Position numbers and translations under genes: made by a program. Below, one piece after another: positions 26,438 to 34,134 of a stretch of 64,000 bases of DNA. The notes under the pieces were generated by a model that searched no databases, was not told where the DNA came from, and saw only the letters and a list, made by a program, of their open reading frames with translations. The stretch lies in contig PLDA01000006.1 in assembly GCA_003134965.1 (NCBI GenBank), positions 186,001 to 250,000 of the forward strand, in the 5' to 3' direction. The stretch comes from Vulcanimicrobium winogradskyi. GTDB lineage: Bacteria > Vulcanimicrobiota > Vulcanimicrobiia > Vulcanimicrobiales > Vulcanimicrobiaceae. Position 1 is the stretch's first letter. Every line of letters starts with the position of its first letter.

Positions 26438-27748
26438 CTAAGCATCTTTAAATAAGTGAGAAATGAGATAGCGAGTCAACTGAAAGCAAACCGCATTACC
26501 AACTTGCTGTTGCCGAGCGCCCAGGCCACGCAGCTGACCACGATAGACCTCGGGAGTGTCACCGAAAAACCGAAGCCAGTCCGGCAACGACTGAAGCCTT
26601 GCAGCCTCGCGAAGTGACAAGCCGCGATGTTCCCATGGATGAATGGTCATAGCCTTCCGGAAGTTCCCGATCGTTCGCGAAGGTCTTGTCGGATCGAGCC
26701 GATGGTAGATGTTGGTGTGCGTGTTATCCGGAGCCGCATAATTGCGAAGGCGACGCCGAATCGATTTCCAATTTCCGCCGGGGGGGATCGCGGCGTAACG
26801 GTCCAGCACGTATGGGGCGTGCCGAGTGGTAACATGGTCAAAAAGAGTAGTTGAGTAGCGGCGCAACTCGCGCTGAAGCGAAGTGGTTGCGCGCCGGGCG
26901 TACGTCGACATTGTACGACTCGAGCCGTTCTCGAGGGATGGGAGGTCCTCGAACGCATCGCGCACTGTGCGGAAAGGGAAGCGTCGGCCCGGACCGTAGC
27001 GCGGCTTAGGAATGAGTTGCGTCTTATCGTAGGCATCCAAGATCGAGTGGCTAATTGCGATCGTGAAGGATCGCAGTCGATGCTGCGGGACGCCGTAGTC
27101 AGCCGCATCCAGCAAGACTGTATGCGTGTAGTACCCGAGCGATGTTAGCTCGTGTTCAATGTGTTCCGAAACCGAAAGAGACGTCCGCTTCGCCGATCGA
27201 ATGGTCTGAATTCCCGGAACGTTCTCGATGATGGCGATCTGGGGCATTGCGGCCTTTACGCAATCCACGGTGTCCAGCGCAAGGAGGTTCTTGGGGTTGG
27301 TTCGTGCGCGCGAGATGCTATTTGCTTTGGAAAAGCCCTGACACGGCGGACCTGCCAACAGTAGTGTAACTCCGCCGACCCGTCTGCTGATCTTGTCGAG
27401 CTCTTCGAGAGCGGGTCGGCTACTTACGTCTACGGGTTTGATCGTTTTAGGCAACTGTTCTGCTGAGCCAATATGCGCCCCGAAGTACGAGTAGTTTAGT
27501 CGTATCGTATCGACGTAGTCGTTGTCCAGCTCTGCCACGTGTACAATGCGCGCGCGATCTCGAAGCTCGTCGGTCAATAGAGTCGCGAGACCCATTCCGC
27601 CCGTACCGGCAAACAGATCTACTACAGTTGCTGTCTTGTTGCGAAGCCAACCCATACAACTACGAAGCTTCGCGGAGCGTAGTGCCAACGTCCTGGCACT
27701 CTCCGGAAGATCAAATTCCCAATCCCAACGGGCTTTGAGGTCAACCAT
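26438..27748 (-). CDS. DNA (cytosine-5) methyltransferase, first gene of the minus-strand operon
   Basis: 436 residues from ATG 27748. The open frame extends to ATG 27940, but those extra residues are translated from the decayed enolase-gene fragment outside the island, so the downstream start is preferred. Motif I VVDLFAGTGGMGLA (42-55), motif IV AGPPCQGFSKAN (catalytic Cys 136), motif VI IIENVPGI (173-180), QHRLRSF, and the final QQQVGNAVCF are all present. The variable region (about 240-370) should set the recognition sequence. It is unlike the plus-strand enzyme, so the two probably methylate different sites. Confidence 0.93.
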   Translation of the reverse strand: MVDLKARWDWEFDLPESARTLALRSAKLRSCMGWLRNKTATVVDLFAGTGGMGLATLLTDELRDRARIVHVAELDNDYVDTIRLNYSYFGAHIGSAEQLPKTIKPVDVSSRPALEELDKISRRVGGVTLLLAGPPCQGFSKANSISRARTNPKNLLALDTVDCVKAAMPQIAIIENVPGIQTIRSAKRTSLSVSEHIEHELTSLGYYTHTVLLDAADYGVPQHRLRSFTIAISHSILDAYDKTQLIPKPRYGPGRRFPFRTVRDAFEDLPSLENGSSRTMSTYARRATTSLQRELRRYSTTLFDHVTTRHAPYVLDRYAAIPPGGNWKSIRRRLRNYAAPDNTHTNIYHRLDPTRPSRTIGNFRKAMTIHPWEHRGLSLREAARLQSLPDWLRFFGDTPEVYRGQLRGLGARQQQVGNAVCFQLTRYLISHLFKDA

Positions 27749-27828
27749 CGTGGCCCGGGCCGATTCGGGGTCCGCGCTTCCCGGTGTCGCGCGATGGGTT
27801 GCGGCGTCAAGTGGACATTCCAGGAAAC

Positions 27829-28144
27829 TGGCGGCGCAGCGACGTCGAGCGCGAAGGGGGTCGCCGAGCGCGCGCGGGGACCGTCGACGTCGTTTGAAGG
27901 GAGCGGTAGTTCCGAATGCGGGGACGTTGAGGCATTCCAAGTCGCGCGCGACGCGTAGGGCGGTGTCGACGGAGTAAGCTGGTTGGCGTCGGCCTACGGG
28001 AACGCGTTGCCGGTAGCAGCGCGCACGCGCTCGACGGTGCGCAGGTCGTCGCGCTCGCCGTGCGGGCCGACGTTCACCTGCAACGCGCTGTAGCCGCCGC
28101 CGCCACCGCGGCCTTCCCTATCGAGGCTTCCGCGCCGCCGCCCT
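27829..28144 (-). pseudogene. Decayed internal fragment of an enolase-superfamily gene, cut by the island
   Basis: These bases align along their length with 30366-30690 of the intact enolase-superfamily gene; for example GGCGGTGTCGACGGAGTA and GCGCGCACGCGCTCGACGGTG occur in both. There are small deletions (about 10 bases near 27878), substitutions and frame changes. The C-terminal third is missing at the island edge and the N-terminal half is missing on the other side. It marks the right boundary of the island and shows the locus once held a second copy of the enzyme. Confidence 0.85.
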
Positions 28145-28449
28145 AGTTCGATGCGACCTGCCCGACGTTCGAATGTCGGCATTACTCGAGATCTGAATCC
28201 ATCAGGCGGAGGCACCGGCGGTAGTTTCCCGCGCAAGGTCTGCGTCGATGTAGCGCCTTGTGCGGCGCAGCGTTCTTGCCTCTCAGCGAAATGTTTCTGT
28301 CGGGGCGCCGAAACGGCTGCGGTATTCGGCAAGGAGCGCGGGATCGTCGAGGACGAGGGGTGCTGCCAAGGCAGATGAGCCGTATGACGGTGCGTGCCGG
28401 TTTCATTCGAGGGATTTGCATCCTCCGAGGCGTTGCATCCTCGAGGGCG
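28145..28449. other. Gene-free stretch beside the pseudogene
   Basis: About 305 bases in which several short overlapping frames exist on both strands, none with a recognisable motif or ribosome site. Probably eroded DNA of the former duplicate locus. Confidence 0.5.
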
Positions 28450-28749
28450 CTACGCGCAATCCGAATCGAAGGTGAAGCAGACCGTGCGGTAGGTGCGCTT
28501 CACGACCGGTTCGATCTCGAAGCCGGCTTGGCGCAGTATGCCGACGTCACGGTGGAACGAGCGAAGCGACATACCGAACCGGCGGCGGTAATCGTCGATG
28601 GTCACGAGCTCGCGACGGGCGAAGCGGGCGGTCAGCCAAACGAGGCGGGTGAGGCGGAACGCGAGCGCTCCGGGGGTGGCATACGCAGGCCGCGTGTAGC
28701 GGTACGCCCGGGTATTCGACGCGGGCGCGCCGAATCGGGTGGTTGTCAT
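28450..28749 (-). CDS. Small HTH (DeoR/WYL-type winged-helix) regulator
   Basis: 99 residues from ATG 28749 (ATG 28767 would add six). The core, LTRLVWLTARFARRELVTI then DDYRRRFGMSLRSFHRDV and GILRQAGFEIEP, is the N-terminal winged-helix of DeoR/WYL regulators: the recognition helix FGMSLRSFHRDVGILR is clear. The C-terminal ligand-binding part (WYL) is absent, so it is a stand-alone DNA-binding domain. A strong promoter and a palindrome overlapping its -10 box lie upstream (28834-28871), pointing to autorepression. Targets unknown. Confidence 0.8.
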   Translation of the reverse strand: MTTTRFGAPASNTRAYRYTRPAYATPGALAFRLTRLVWLTARFARRELVTIDDYRRRFGMSLRSFHRDVGILRQAGFEIEPVVKRTYRTVCFTFDSDCA

Positions 28750-28833
28750 CGGTGGACCAATCTCCATCGGGTGACGGACTCGGTCGGTGTTCGCGCACCG
28801 GCCGAGTCGCTATGTTGTCATGCGCGTGTCGCG

Positions 28834-28859
28834 CGTACGATTATTGTAGCACTCGTACG
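28834..28859. promoter_or_regulatory. Palindromic operator overlapping the -10 box
   Basis: CGTACGA (28834-28840) and TCGTACG (28853-28859) form a perfect inverted repeat with 12 bases between, flanking and covering the -10 box of the regulator's promoter. A dimeric HTH protein bound here would block transcription, so autoregulation is likely. Confidence 0.6.
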
Positions 28860-28871
28860 TATGTTCGGCAA
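28843..28871 (-). promoter_or_regulatory. Sigma-70-like promoter of the HTH regulator
   Basis: On the minus strand TTGCCG (28866-28871) and TACAAT (28843-28848) are separated by exactly 17 bases. The predicted start of transcription is about 85 bases ahead of the regulator ATG. Confidence 0.7.
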
Positions 28872-28897
28872 GTTGATTGCCGTTGCGATCGCGTCGA

Positions 28898-29320
28898 TCA
28901 GCCGTGCAAGATGATGCGGTTCGCGATGAACGTGCCGTTGCTCCAGTATCCGAATATTGCGACGCGCTGGCCGGCGCTCGGCGTCGTGCCGGTCGGGCGG
29001 ATCACGGTACCTTCTTTGAGGTCGACGATCATCGTGTCGCCCTGAACGCTCGTGATCGTGAGGCGGTTCGCCGTGAACTTGCCGACGGTACCGAGCAGCT
29101 CGTGGTTGCGGTCGTAGGCTCCCGTGTCCCAGGTGCTCTGCCAGACGTCGACGCTGTTGTAGGTCGGGTCGAATGTGCTCCAATTCGAAGCGGTGGGCGG
29201 CATGGCCGGCGCGCACGGGTTGGCGACTTGGGCGGCGCCGATCGCGGCGGTCGCTGCGAAGATGCCGATTCCGACAGCGAGCGGTCGGATGATTTCGATT
29301 GCCGTAGATTTCTTGCTCAT
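28898..29320 (-). CDS. Exported small beta-rich protein (DUF5666-like)
   Basis: 140 residues from ATG 29320. A signal peptide (IRPLAVGIGIFAATAAIGAA, cleavage after about residue 30) is followed by a 110-residue domain. Its second half, VGKFTANRLTITSVQGDTM, VDLKEGTVIRP and FIANRIILHG, resembles the OB-like DUF5666 barrel found in secreted bacterial proteins. No catalytic motif. It is separated from its upstream neighbour by a strong terminator, so it is probably transcribed on its own. Confidence 0.7.
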   Translation of the reverse strand: MSKKSTAIEIIRPLAVGIGIFAATAAIGAAQVANPCAPAMPPTASNWSTFDPTYNSVDVWQSTWDTGAYDRNHELLGTVGKFTANRLTITSVQGDTMIVDLKEGTVIRPTGTTPSAGQRVAIFGYWSNGTFIANRIILHG

Positions 29321-29338
29321 AGCACCGTGTACCCTACA

Positions 29339-29376
29339 ATCAAAAACCCTCGAGTCGTATCTCGAGGGTTTTTGAT
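29339..29376. terminator. Perfect bidirectional intrinsic terminator
   Basis: ATCAAAAACCCTCGAG (29339-29354) pairs base for base with CTCGAGGGTTTTTGAT (29361-29376) around a six-base loop. The stem has flanking A and T runs on both sides, so it can end transcription in either direction. On the minus strand it insulates the 29423-29851 gene from the 28898-29320 gene. Confidence 0.93.
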
Positions 29377-29422
29377 GTGCTCACCCTGGCGCTACCCAGG
29401 TTCCGAAGCGGCGGGTCTCCGG

Positions 29423-29851
29423 CTATGAAGCCGCGGTGACCTCGTAGTCCACGGTCTTCGCCGGTTTGCCGTTGAGGGTGACTACGCACTGATATTTCCC
29501 AACCGGCCACGGCTTCGGCAAGGAGAAGTGACCGTCGGCGACATTTTCGACCGCGTCGGTGGTCAGGTCGACGCCTATGATTTTCTGGTTTTTCGCTCCC
29601 GCCGCGTCGACGGCGATGAAGTCGAAGTGAAGCTTCGTGCCGTTTTCGGGTTTGTTGAGCGTGGCCACGCAGTGCACCGGGCCATCGTTCGGGTGGAATT
29701 CCGTGACGACGTCGCCGTGGCTGCCGCTGCCGTTATCTTTGGCGAGCTGCACGGTATCGACAGCAACCGGACCCTTGTCGCTGGAACAAGCCGTCGCGGC
29801 ACCTAACAGGAACGCGGCGCTCGCCGCTGCGGCGAGAAAGCGGATAGACAT
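29423..29851 (-). CDS. Small exported protein, probable lipoprotein
   Basis: 142 residues from ATG 29851, chosen because AAGGGGAA lies at good spacing upstream; the frame extends further but without a signal peptide. The hydrophobic signal (FLAAAASAAFLLGAATAC) ends in a possible lipobox ATAC. The mature domain is a single Ig-like sandwich with VVTEFHPNDGPVHCVATLNK and a closing KYQCVVTLNGKPAKTVDYEV, with two Cys placed to form a disulphide. Function unknown. Terminated by the strong hairpin downstream. Confidence 0.75.
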   Translation of the reverse strand: MSIRFLAAAASAAFLLGAATACSSDKGPVAVDTVQLAKDNGSGSHGDVVTEFHPNDGPVHCVATLNKPENGTKLHFDFIAVDAAGAKNQKIIGVDLTTDAVENVADGHFSLPKPWPVGKYQCVVTLNGKPAKTVDYEVTAAS

Positions 29852-30020
29852 TCTTGATTTTCCCCTTCGCTCAATGGCGTAAGACGAGGCGGCCCAAAAA
29901 AAAAGCGGCACATCCTGGTAGTGTCGGATCTGTCCGTGAGGTTGAACTTCAGTGCGGAGGAACCTGCGGCTGAGAGGATGCCAGCCGCTTCTTTGCAGAC
30001 GCCTAACAAAAGCTGGTGGT

Positions 30021-31163
30021 TCAACGTAGATGCTGCAATAGCCACTCTTCGTCGACGTCGATCCCGAGACCGGGGCGATCGGGGATGTCGGCTTCGCCGT
30101 GGGCGACGTGCACGGTCTCGCGGGCGTAGCTGCTCTCGATGAACTGGCGGCCGTTGAGGTCGACCGGTGTGTCGATGCCGAACGCTGCGAACAGGTGCAG
30201 CGATGCGGCGAGACCGATGTCGGAATCGGTGAGGCCGGAACCCATTAGGCGTAGGCCGGAGTCGAGCGCGTACTGGCAGAGGCGGCGCGAGAGCGTGAGG
30301 CCGCCGTTGCGCTGGACCTTGGCGATCGCGATGTCGATCGCGCCGAGTTTCACGAACGTCGCCAGGTCGGTCGGGTGGCGCAGCGATTCGTCGAGTGCGA
30401 CCGGGATCGCCGAGCGCTCGCGCACGCGGCGCAGGCCGTCGACGTCGTTCGCCGGGAGGGGTTGTTCGAATGCGGCGACGTTGAGGCGTTCCAGCTCGTG
30501 GGCGACGCGCAGGGCGGTGTCGACGGAGTAGGCCTGGTTGGCGTCGACCCAGAGGAACGCGTCGTCGCCGGCGGCGGCGCGCACGCGCTCGACGGTGCGC
30601 ACGTCGTCACGCTCGCCGTGCAGACCGACTTTCACCTTGAACGCGCGATAGCCGCGGCCGCGGCCTTCCTGCACCGAGGCTTCTGCGCCGCCGGGGCCTT
30701 CGGTTGAGACGATCCAGCCGAGTGGGATCCGGTCGACGCGTTTGCCGCCGAGGAGCGCGTACACCGGGAGGCCGAGCGCTTTGCCGAGGAGGTCGTGCAC
30801 GGCGACGTCGATGGCGGCTTTGGCGAGCGGCATGCCAATCGAGAAGCCGCGGTTGATTGCGCGGTCGAAGGCGCGGGTTAGGTGGTCGAGGTCCCACACC
30901 GGGATCCCGATTGCGACCGGGGCTAGATAGCGATCTATTGTTGACGTGATGGATTCGAGGGTCTCGTAGGTCCAGGATGGGATTGGGGTTGCTTCGCCCC
31001 AGCCGAAGGTGCCGTCGTCGGCGGTGACCTTCACCAGCACGCGGATCGATGGTTCGCCGGCTCGTGCTACGCTGCCGCCGCTTACCGCGAAGTTCGCTAG
31101 CGTTGGTAGTGCGACGGGGAAGGTTTCGACGCTGGCTATTTTGAGGTCGATGGGTTCGGTCAT
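30021..31163 (-). CDS. Enolase-superfamily enzyme (mandelate racemase/muconate lactonizing group)
   Basis: 380 residues, standard for the family. The N-terminal capping domain (residues 1-125) is followed by the barrel with the acid/base Lys pair YRAFKVKVG, metal ligands LWVDANQ, AFEQPLP and PVALDES, and a late GSGLTDSDIGLAASLHL. The KxK plus D-E-D arrangement places it with muconate cycloisomerases, o-succinylbenzoate synthases and dipeptide epimerases; the exact substrate cannot be read from the sequence. A decayed second copy lies at 27829-28144. Upstream 31164-31444 holds no gene and includes one copy of the dispersed repeat. Confidence 0.9.
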   Translation of the reverse strand: MTEPIDLKIASVETFPVALPTLANFAVSGGSVARAGEPSIRVLVKVTADDGTFGWGEATPIPSWTYETLESITSTIDRYLAPVAIGIPVWDLDHLTRAFDRAINRGFSIGMPLAKAAIDVAVHDLLGKALGLPVYALLGGKRVDRIPLGWIVSTEGPGGAEASVQEGRGRGYRAFKVKVGLHGERDDVRTVERVRAAAGDDAFLWVDANQAYSVDTALRVAHELERLNVAAFEQPLPANDVDGLRRVRERSAIPVALDESLRHPTDLATFVKLGAIDIAIAKVQRNGGLTLSRRLCQYALDSGLRLMGSGLTDSDIGLAASLHLFAAFGIDTPVDLNGRQFIESSYARETVHVAHGEADIPDRPGLGIDVDEEWLLQHLR

Positions 31164-31190
31164 GGTTCCTTCGAGAGAAACGTTGTGGCG

Positions 31191-31221
31191 GTGTCGCCCT
31201 TCGACAGGCTCAGGGTGACAC
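31191..31221. repeat. CTGAGC-type dispersed repeat
   Basis: CCCTTCGACAGGCTCAGGG sits between GTGTC and GACAC ends, about 30 bases upstream of the enolase-superfamily start. A related fragment (CAGGGTGACACCATGAC) follows near 31251. Confidence 0.8.
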
Positions 31222-31444
31222 TAGCGTACATGGTGACACCGGCGGGATGCGTCAGGGTGACACCATGACTGCGGCGGTGCTTTCGCGGAGGATTACTTCG
31301 CTGCGTAGGTCGGCTACGGCAGTCTCGCGATTCGCTGCAGTTGGCGATTTCCGTCCTTCGGTGTGACGCCGCGCGCACGAGCCAGCCAGGGCTTGGTAGT
31401 GTCTCCGGCCAAGGCCCTCCGTCCCCTGCTTCGGAGGTGCCAGC

Positions 31445-32881
31445 ATGGACCAGTCTCGCCGTTCCGGCCTGGGCCGGGAGCGTTTCCTTCGACTTTCTGC
31501 TGCGGCCGGCGGGTCGGCCGTGCTCGCCGGGCTGCCGCGCTCGGCGTCGGCGACGGTTCCGCTGCATTGCGCACCGCCGACTCCGCCGGGACCCCCGACC
31601 CCCTGGGCCGGCGATTCGCGTGCGATCCAGACGCGTCCGAGCGCCTACGCGCTCAGCGCCGCGTATCTCACCAAGTTGCAGAGCGCGTACGCCGCGATGC
31701 GTGCGCTGCCGGCGACCGACGGACGTTCGTTCCGAGCGCAGGCCAACATTCACGGCTGGTGGTGCGGCGGTTGCGGCGACGGCATGATGGCGCCGGGCGG
31801 CGGCATCCACTACAAGTGGACGTTCTTCCTGTGGCACCGCGCCTATCTGTACTTCCACGAGAAGATCCTGGGCAAGCTGATCGGCGATCCGACGTTCCGG
31901 TTGCCGTACTGGGATTGGGACAATCCCGCGCATCTCGTCATGCCGTCGGGATTCACCACGCCGGGTTCGTCCTCGAACTCGCTGTACAACGGCACGCGCG
32001 CTCTCGGCGCGAGCACGCCGCTGCCGGCGGCGGGCGTGAATGCGGCGACGATGAGCGCGATCTTTGCGCTGACCGGCTGGGATCCGTTCGGCGGCAACCC
32101 GGGCAGCGGCGGCGCGGTCGAAAACCAGCCGCACGGCTACGTTCACGTGATGGTCGGCGGCGACATGGGCGCGTTCTCGACTGCCGCACAAGATCCGATC
32201 TTCTACGCGCACCATTGCAACGTCGATCGCGTCTGGGCGCACTGGAAAGACGATCTCACACCGGCGCGTCCGAATCCGCCGCCGGGCTATTTCGGAAGCA
32301 CCGCGTGGCCGTTCTACGACGAGAACAAGAACTGGGTCTCGATCAAACCGTCCGACGTGCTCGATCACACCGCGCAGCTGCGCTATAACTACACCGGCGG
32401 GCTCGTGCTGCACACGCCGTTCCCGCACTTCACGATCGGCCCGCTGCATACGTTCCGCCCGTTCCCGCTGCGCACCGCGCCGGTCATCTACCAGCAGTTG
32501 CCCCCGTTCACGATCCCCGGGCCCGATCCGGTCTTCCGCGTCTTGCCCGAACAGCGCAGCAAGGTGCTCGCCTCGGCGCGCGCCGGGCAGCGCATCGCGA
32601 TCGGATTCCAGAACATCACCATTCCGCAAGGGGTGAGCGGGATCATCGACATCCGATCCGACGGCCAGGTCATCGGCTATCTGGCGATCGTCCCCGACTC
32701 GCCCGACGGTACGTCGATGCACCCGATCCATGCCAGCGCGGTCGTGGAGGTCACCGCGGTCGCGGAGCGGATGTTCGCGGCGAACGCGGCGCCGAAACTC
32801 ACGCTCTCGGCGCAGGTCGGCGGGCGGCAGTTCGCACCGGTACCACTGCGCGCCGCGCAAGCGCACATCGTGGCGTTCTGA
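31445..32881 (+). CDS. Secreted tyrosinase/polyphenol oxidase-type copper enzyme
   Basis: 478 residues from ATG 31445. Type-3 copper site A: ANIHGWWCGGC (H103), IHYKWTFFLWHRAYLYFHE (H122, H131); the Cys at 107 or 110 could form the His-Cys thioether seen in catechol oxidases. Site B: QPHGYVHVMVGG and QDPIFYAHHCNVDRVWAHW. The N-terminus has basic residues then a hydrophobic stretch (RERFLRLSAAAGGSAVLAGL), Tat-like although RxR replaces the twin Arg. These enzymes oxidise phenols to quinones, often leading to melanin-like pigment. A 180-residue C-terminal beta domain may shield the active site until processed. Confidence 0.92.
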   Translation: MDQSRRSGLGRERFLRLSAAAGGSAVLAGLPRSASATVPLHCAPPTPPGPPTPWAGDSRAIQTRPSAYALSAAYLTKLQSAYAAMRALPATDGRSFRAQANIHGWWCGGCGDGMMAPGGGIHYKWTFFLWHRAYLYFHEKILGKLIGDPTFRLPYWDWDNPAHLVMPSGFTTPGSSSNSLYNGTRALGASTPLPAAGVNAATMSAIFALTGWDPFGGNPGSGGAVENQPHGYVHVMVGGDMGAFSTAAQDPIFYAHHCNVDRVWAHWKDDLTPARPNPPPGYFGSTAWPFYDENKNWVSIKPSDVLDHTAQLRYNYTGGLVLHTPFPHFTIGPLHTFRPFPLRTAPVIYQQLPPFTIPGPDPVFRVLPEQRSKVLASARAGQRIAIGFQNITIPQGVSGIIDIRSDGQVIGYLAIVPDSPDGTSMHPIHASAVVEVTAVAERMFAANAAPKLTLSAQVGGRQFAPVPLRAAQAHIVAF

Positions 32882-32890
32882 CGATTGTGG

Positions 32891-32896
32891 TAGAAT
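32891..32896 (+). promoter_or_regulatory. -10 element consistent with a leaderless transcript
   Basis: TAGAAT ends six bases before the GTG start at 32903, so transcription would begin at or within a base or two of the start codon. No ribosome site fits in between. No clear -35 box. Confidence 0.5.
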
Positions 32897-32902
32897 AGGT
32901 AC

Positions 32903-33319
32903 GTGAACCTCGTGAGGCCGATGCTGCCGGTGCTCTTCGTGGCGCTGGCCGCATCGGTCTCGCTCGCGTCCGCATGCGGAATGAGCGTGAAGCCGACGAT
33001 CACCCACAACGCCGCCGACGTCCTCGCCGGCCGCGCCGCGTCGACGCTGACGCTGCATCTCCAAGGTCTGCAAGCGCACGGCGTCGTCCGCGTGTACGTC
33101 GACGACGGCTCGCAGAAGCCGTTCGCCGGCGACAGCGATCCGCGCTATGTCGGCTACGCCGCCTCCGAGAGCGCCACCACGCACGACGCGACGATCGTGC
33201 TGACCGGCACCGACGCGCTGCGCCGCGCGATGCGCAACGGCACGCTGCACCTGCGCTTCGTCTCCGACGCCGGCGCCGACGCGAAGGTGAAGAGCGCAAC
33301 CCTCGACGCCCCGCACTAA
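32903..33319 (+). CDS. Small exported protein of unknown function
   Basis: 138 residues from GTG 32903. A signal peptide (MLPVLFVALAASVSLASA, then C) could be read as a secretory or lipoprotein signal (LASAC is an imperfect lipobox). The mature part alternates strands: STLTLHLQGLQAHGVVRVYV and GTLHLRFVSDAGADAKVKSA, suggesting one Ig-like sandwich. It follows the tyrosinase by 21 bases but has its own -10 box, so it may be independently expressed. No enzyme motif. Confidence 0.7.
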   Translation: MNLVRPMLPVLFVALAASVSLASACGMSVKPTITHNAADVLAGRAASTLTLHLQGLQAHGVVRVYVDDGSQKPFAGDSDPRYVGYAASESATTHDATIVLTGTDALRRAMRNGTLHLRFVSDAGADAKVKSATLDAPH

Positions 33320-33396
33320 CGCGGGCAGGTAGGGGTTCGGGGCGGGGTTCGTCGTATCTCCCGGTAGGGTTACCGTACTGGTCTTGGAGGATGCGA

Positions 33397-34125
33397 ATGT
33401 CACGAATCGGCGCCGCTATTGCCGCGGGGTGTTTTACTGCTGGTCTCGTTGTGGGGCCGGTACTCGCCGGTGCGGCGATGGACATGTCGGCGCCGGTGCC
33501 GTGGACCGATTCGGGCGCAAAACCGTACGTGACGCGCGATGCCAAGAACGCGATCGTCGCGATCGGCCTCACGATCCCGGCCGCGGCGGTGAAGGGGACG
33601 CCCGCGAAGCGCTCCGAAGCGCCGTTCCCGATGACCGGCGCCGGCCTCGTGCAGAGTGCGAACCTGCAGTGGCATCCAACGGGTCACGAGCCCGACCACG
33701 TCTACACCCTGCCGCATTTCGACGTGCACTTCTACACGATCACTGAGAAAGTCCGCGGCGGCATCGTCCCGAGCTCGCCGCTCGGTAAGGTGATGCCGGC
33801 GAAAGCGATCTTGCCGCCCGGCGGAATCCTCGCGCCCGGATACGTGCCGGGGATGGGAATGCACGACATCCTGGGCAGCGCGCCCGAGTTCAACAAAGGA
33901 AAGTTCACGGTCTCGCCGATCATCGGCTACTGGAACGGCGAGCTGGCCTTCTTCGAGGTGATGTTCACCAAGGCGTGGATCCTGAAGAACCAGGACAAGA
34001 CCGGGGCGTATCCGCAGCCCGCCTCCGTCCACCAGCACGGCCTGTATCCGACGCGCTACAGCGTGCACTACGACAAGGCGACGGACGCGTACCAGGTCTC
34101 GGTGACGAACTTCCGCCAGCGATAG
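33397..34125 (+). CDS. Exported protein, possibly TTHB210-like (DUF5602)
   Basis: 242 residues. ATG 33397 is chosen over ATG 33391 because GGAGG (33386-33390) is six bases from the former and abuts the latter. The signal peptide IGAAIAAGCFTAGLVVGPVLAG is followed by VPWTDSGAKPYVT. A characteristic His-rich region, HPTGHEPDHVYTLPHFDVHF, and a later VHQHGLYPTRYSVHYD could bind metal. The DHVYxxPHFDxHFY pattern recalls the TTHB210-like family, whose function is unknown; I hold this assignment loosely. Its place beside the tyrosinase might mean a copper or redox role, which is speculation. Confidence 0.7.
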   Translation: MSRIGAAIAAGCFTAGLVVGPVLAGAAMDMSAPVPWTDSGAKPYVTRDAKNAIVAIGLTIPAAAVKGTPAKRSEAPFPMTGAGLVQSANLQWHPTGHEPDHVYTLPHFDVHFYTITEKVRGGIVPSSPLGKVMPAKAILPPGGILAPGYVPGMGMHDILGSAPEFNKGKFTVSPIIGYWNGELAFFEVMFTKAWILKNQDKTGAYPQPASVHQHGLYPTRYSVHYDKATDAYQVSVTNFRQR

Positions 34126-34134
34126 CCCCCGCGC

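Larger units (their letters stand above)
12949..27827. other. Genomic island carrying two convergent restriction/defence operons
   Basis: From about 12949 base composition drops visibly below the flanks (many AT-rich codons such as AAA, ATT and TTA) until about 27827, where high-GC DNA resumes inside a decayed enolase-superfamily gene. The content is ten recognisable defence-type genes: five on the plus strand to 19090 and five on the minus strand from 27748, meeting tail to tail across 20 bases. No integrase, transposase, tRNA target or flanking direct repeat was found. The left edge is set only by composition and could be anywhere in 12949-13775. Confidence 0.75.

Noticed and set aside
27749..27940. 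Extended N-terminus of the minus-strand methyltransferase
   Set aside because: These codons come from the decayed enolase-gene fragment and adjoining boundary DNA, and are not needed for the methyltransferase fold.
31160..33403. 747-codon minus-strand frame over the tyrosinase
   Set aside because: Antisense shadow with no recognisable domain; the tyrosinase copper motifs are on the plus strand.
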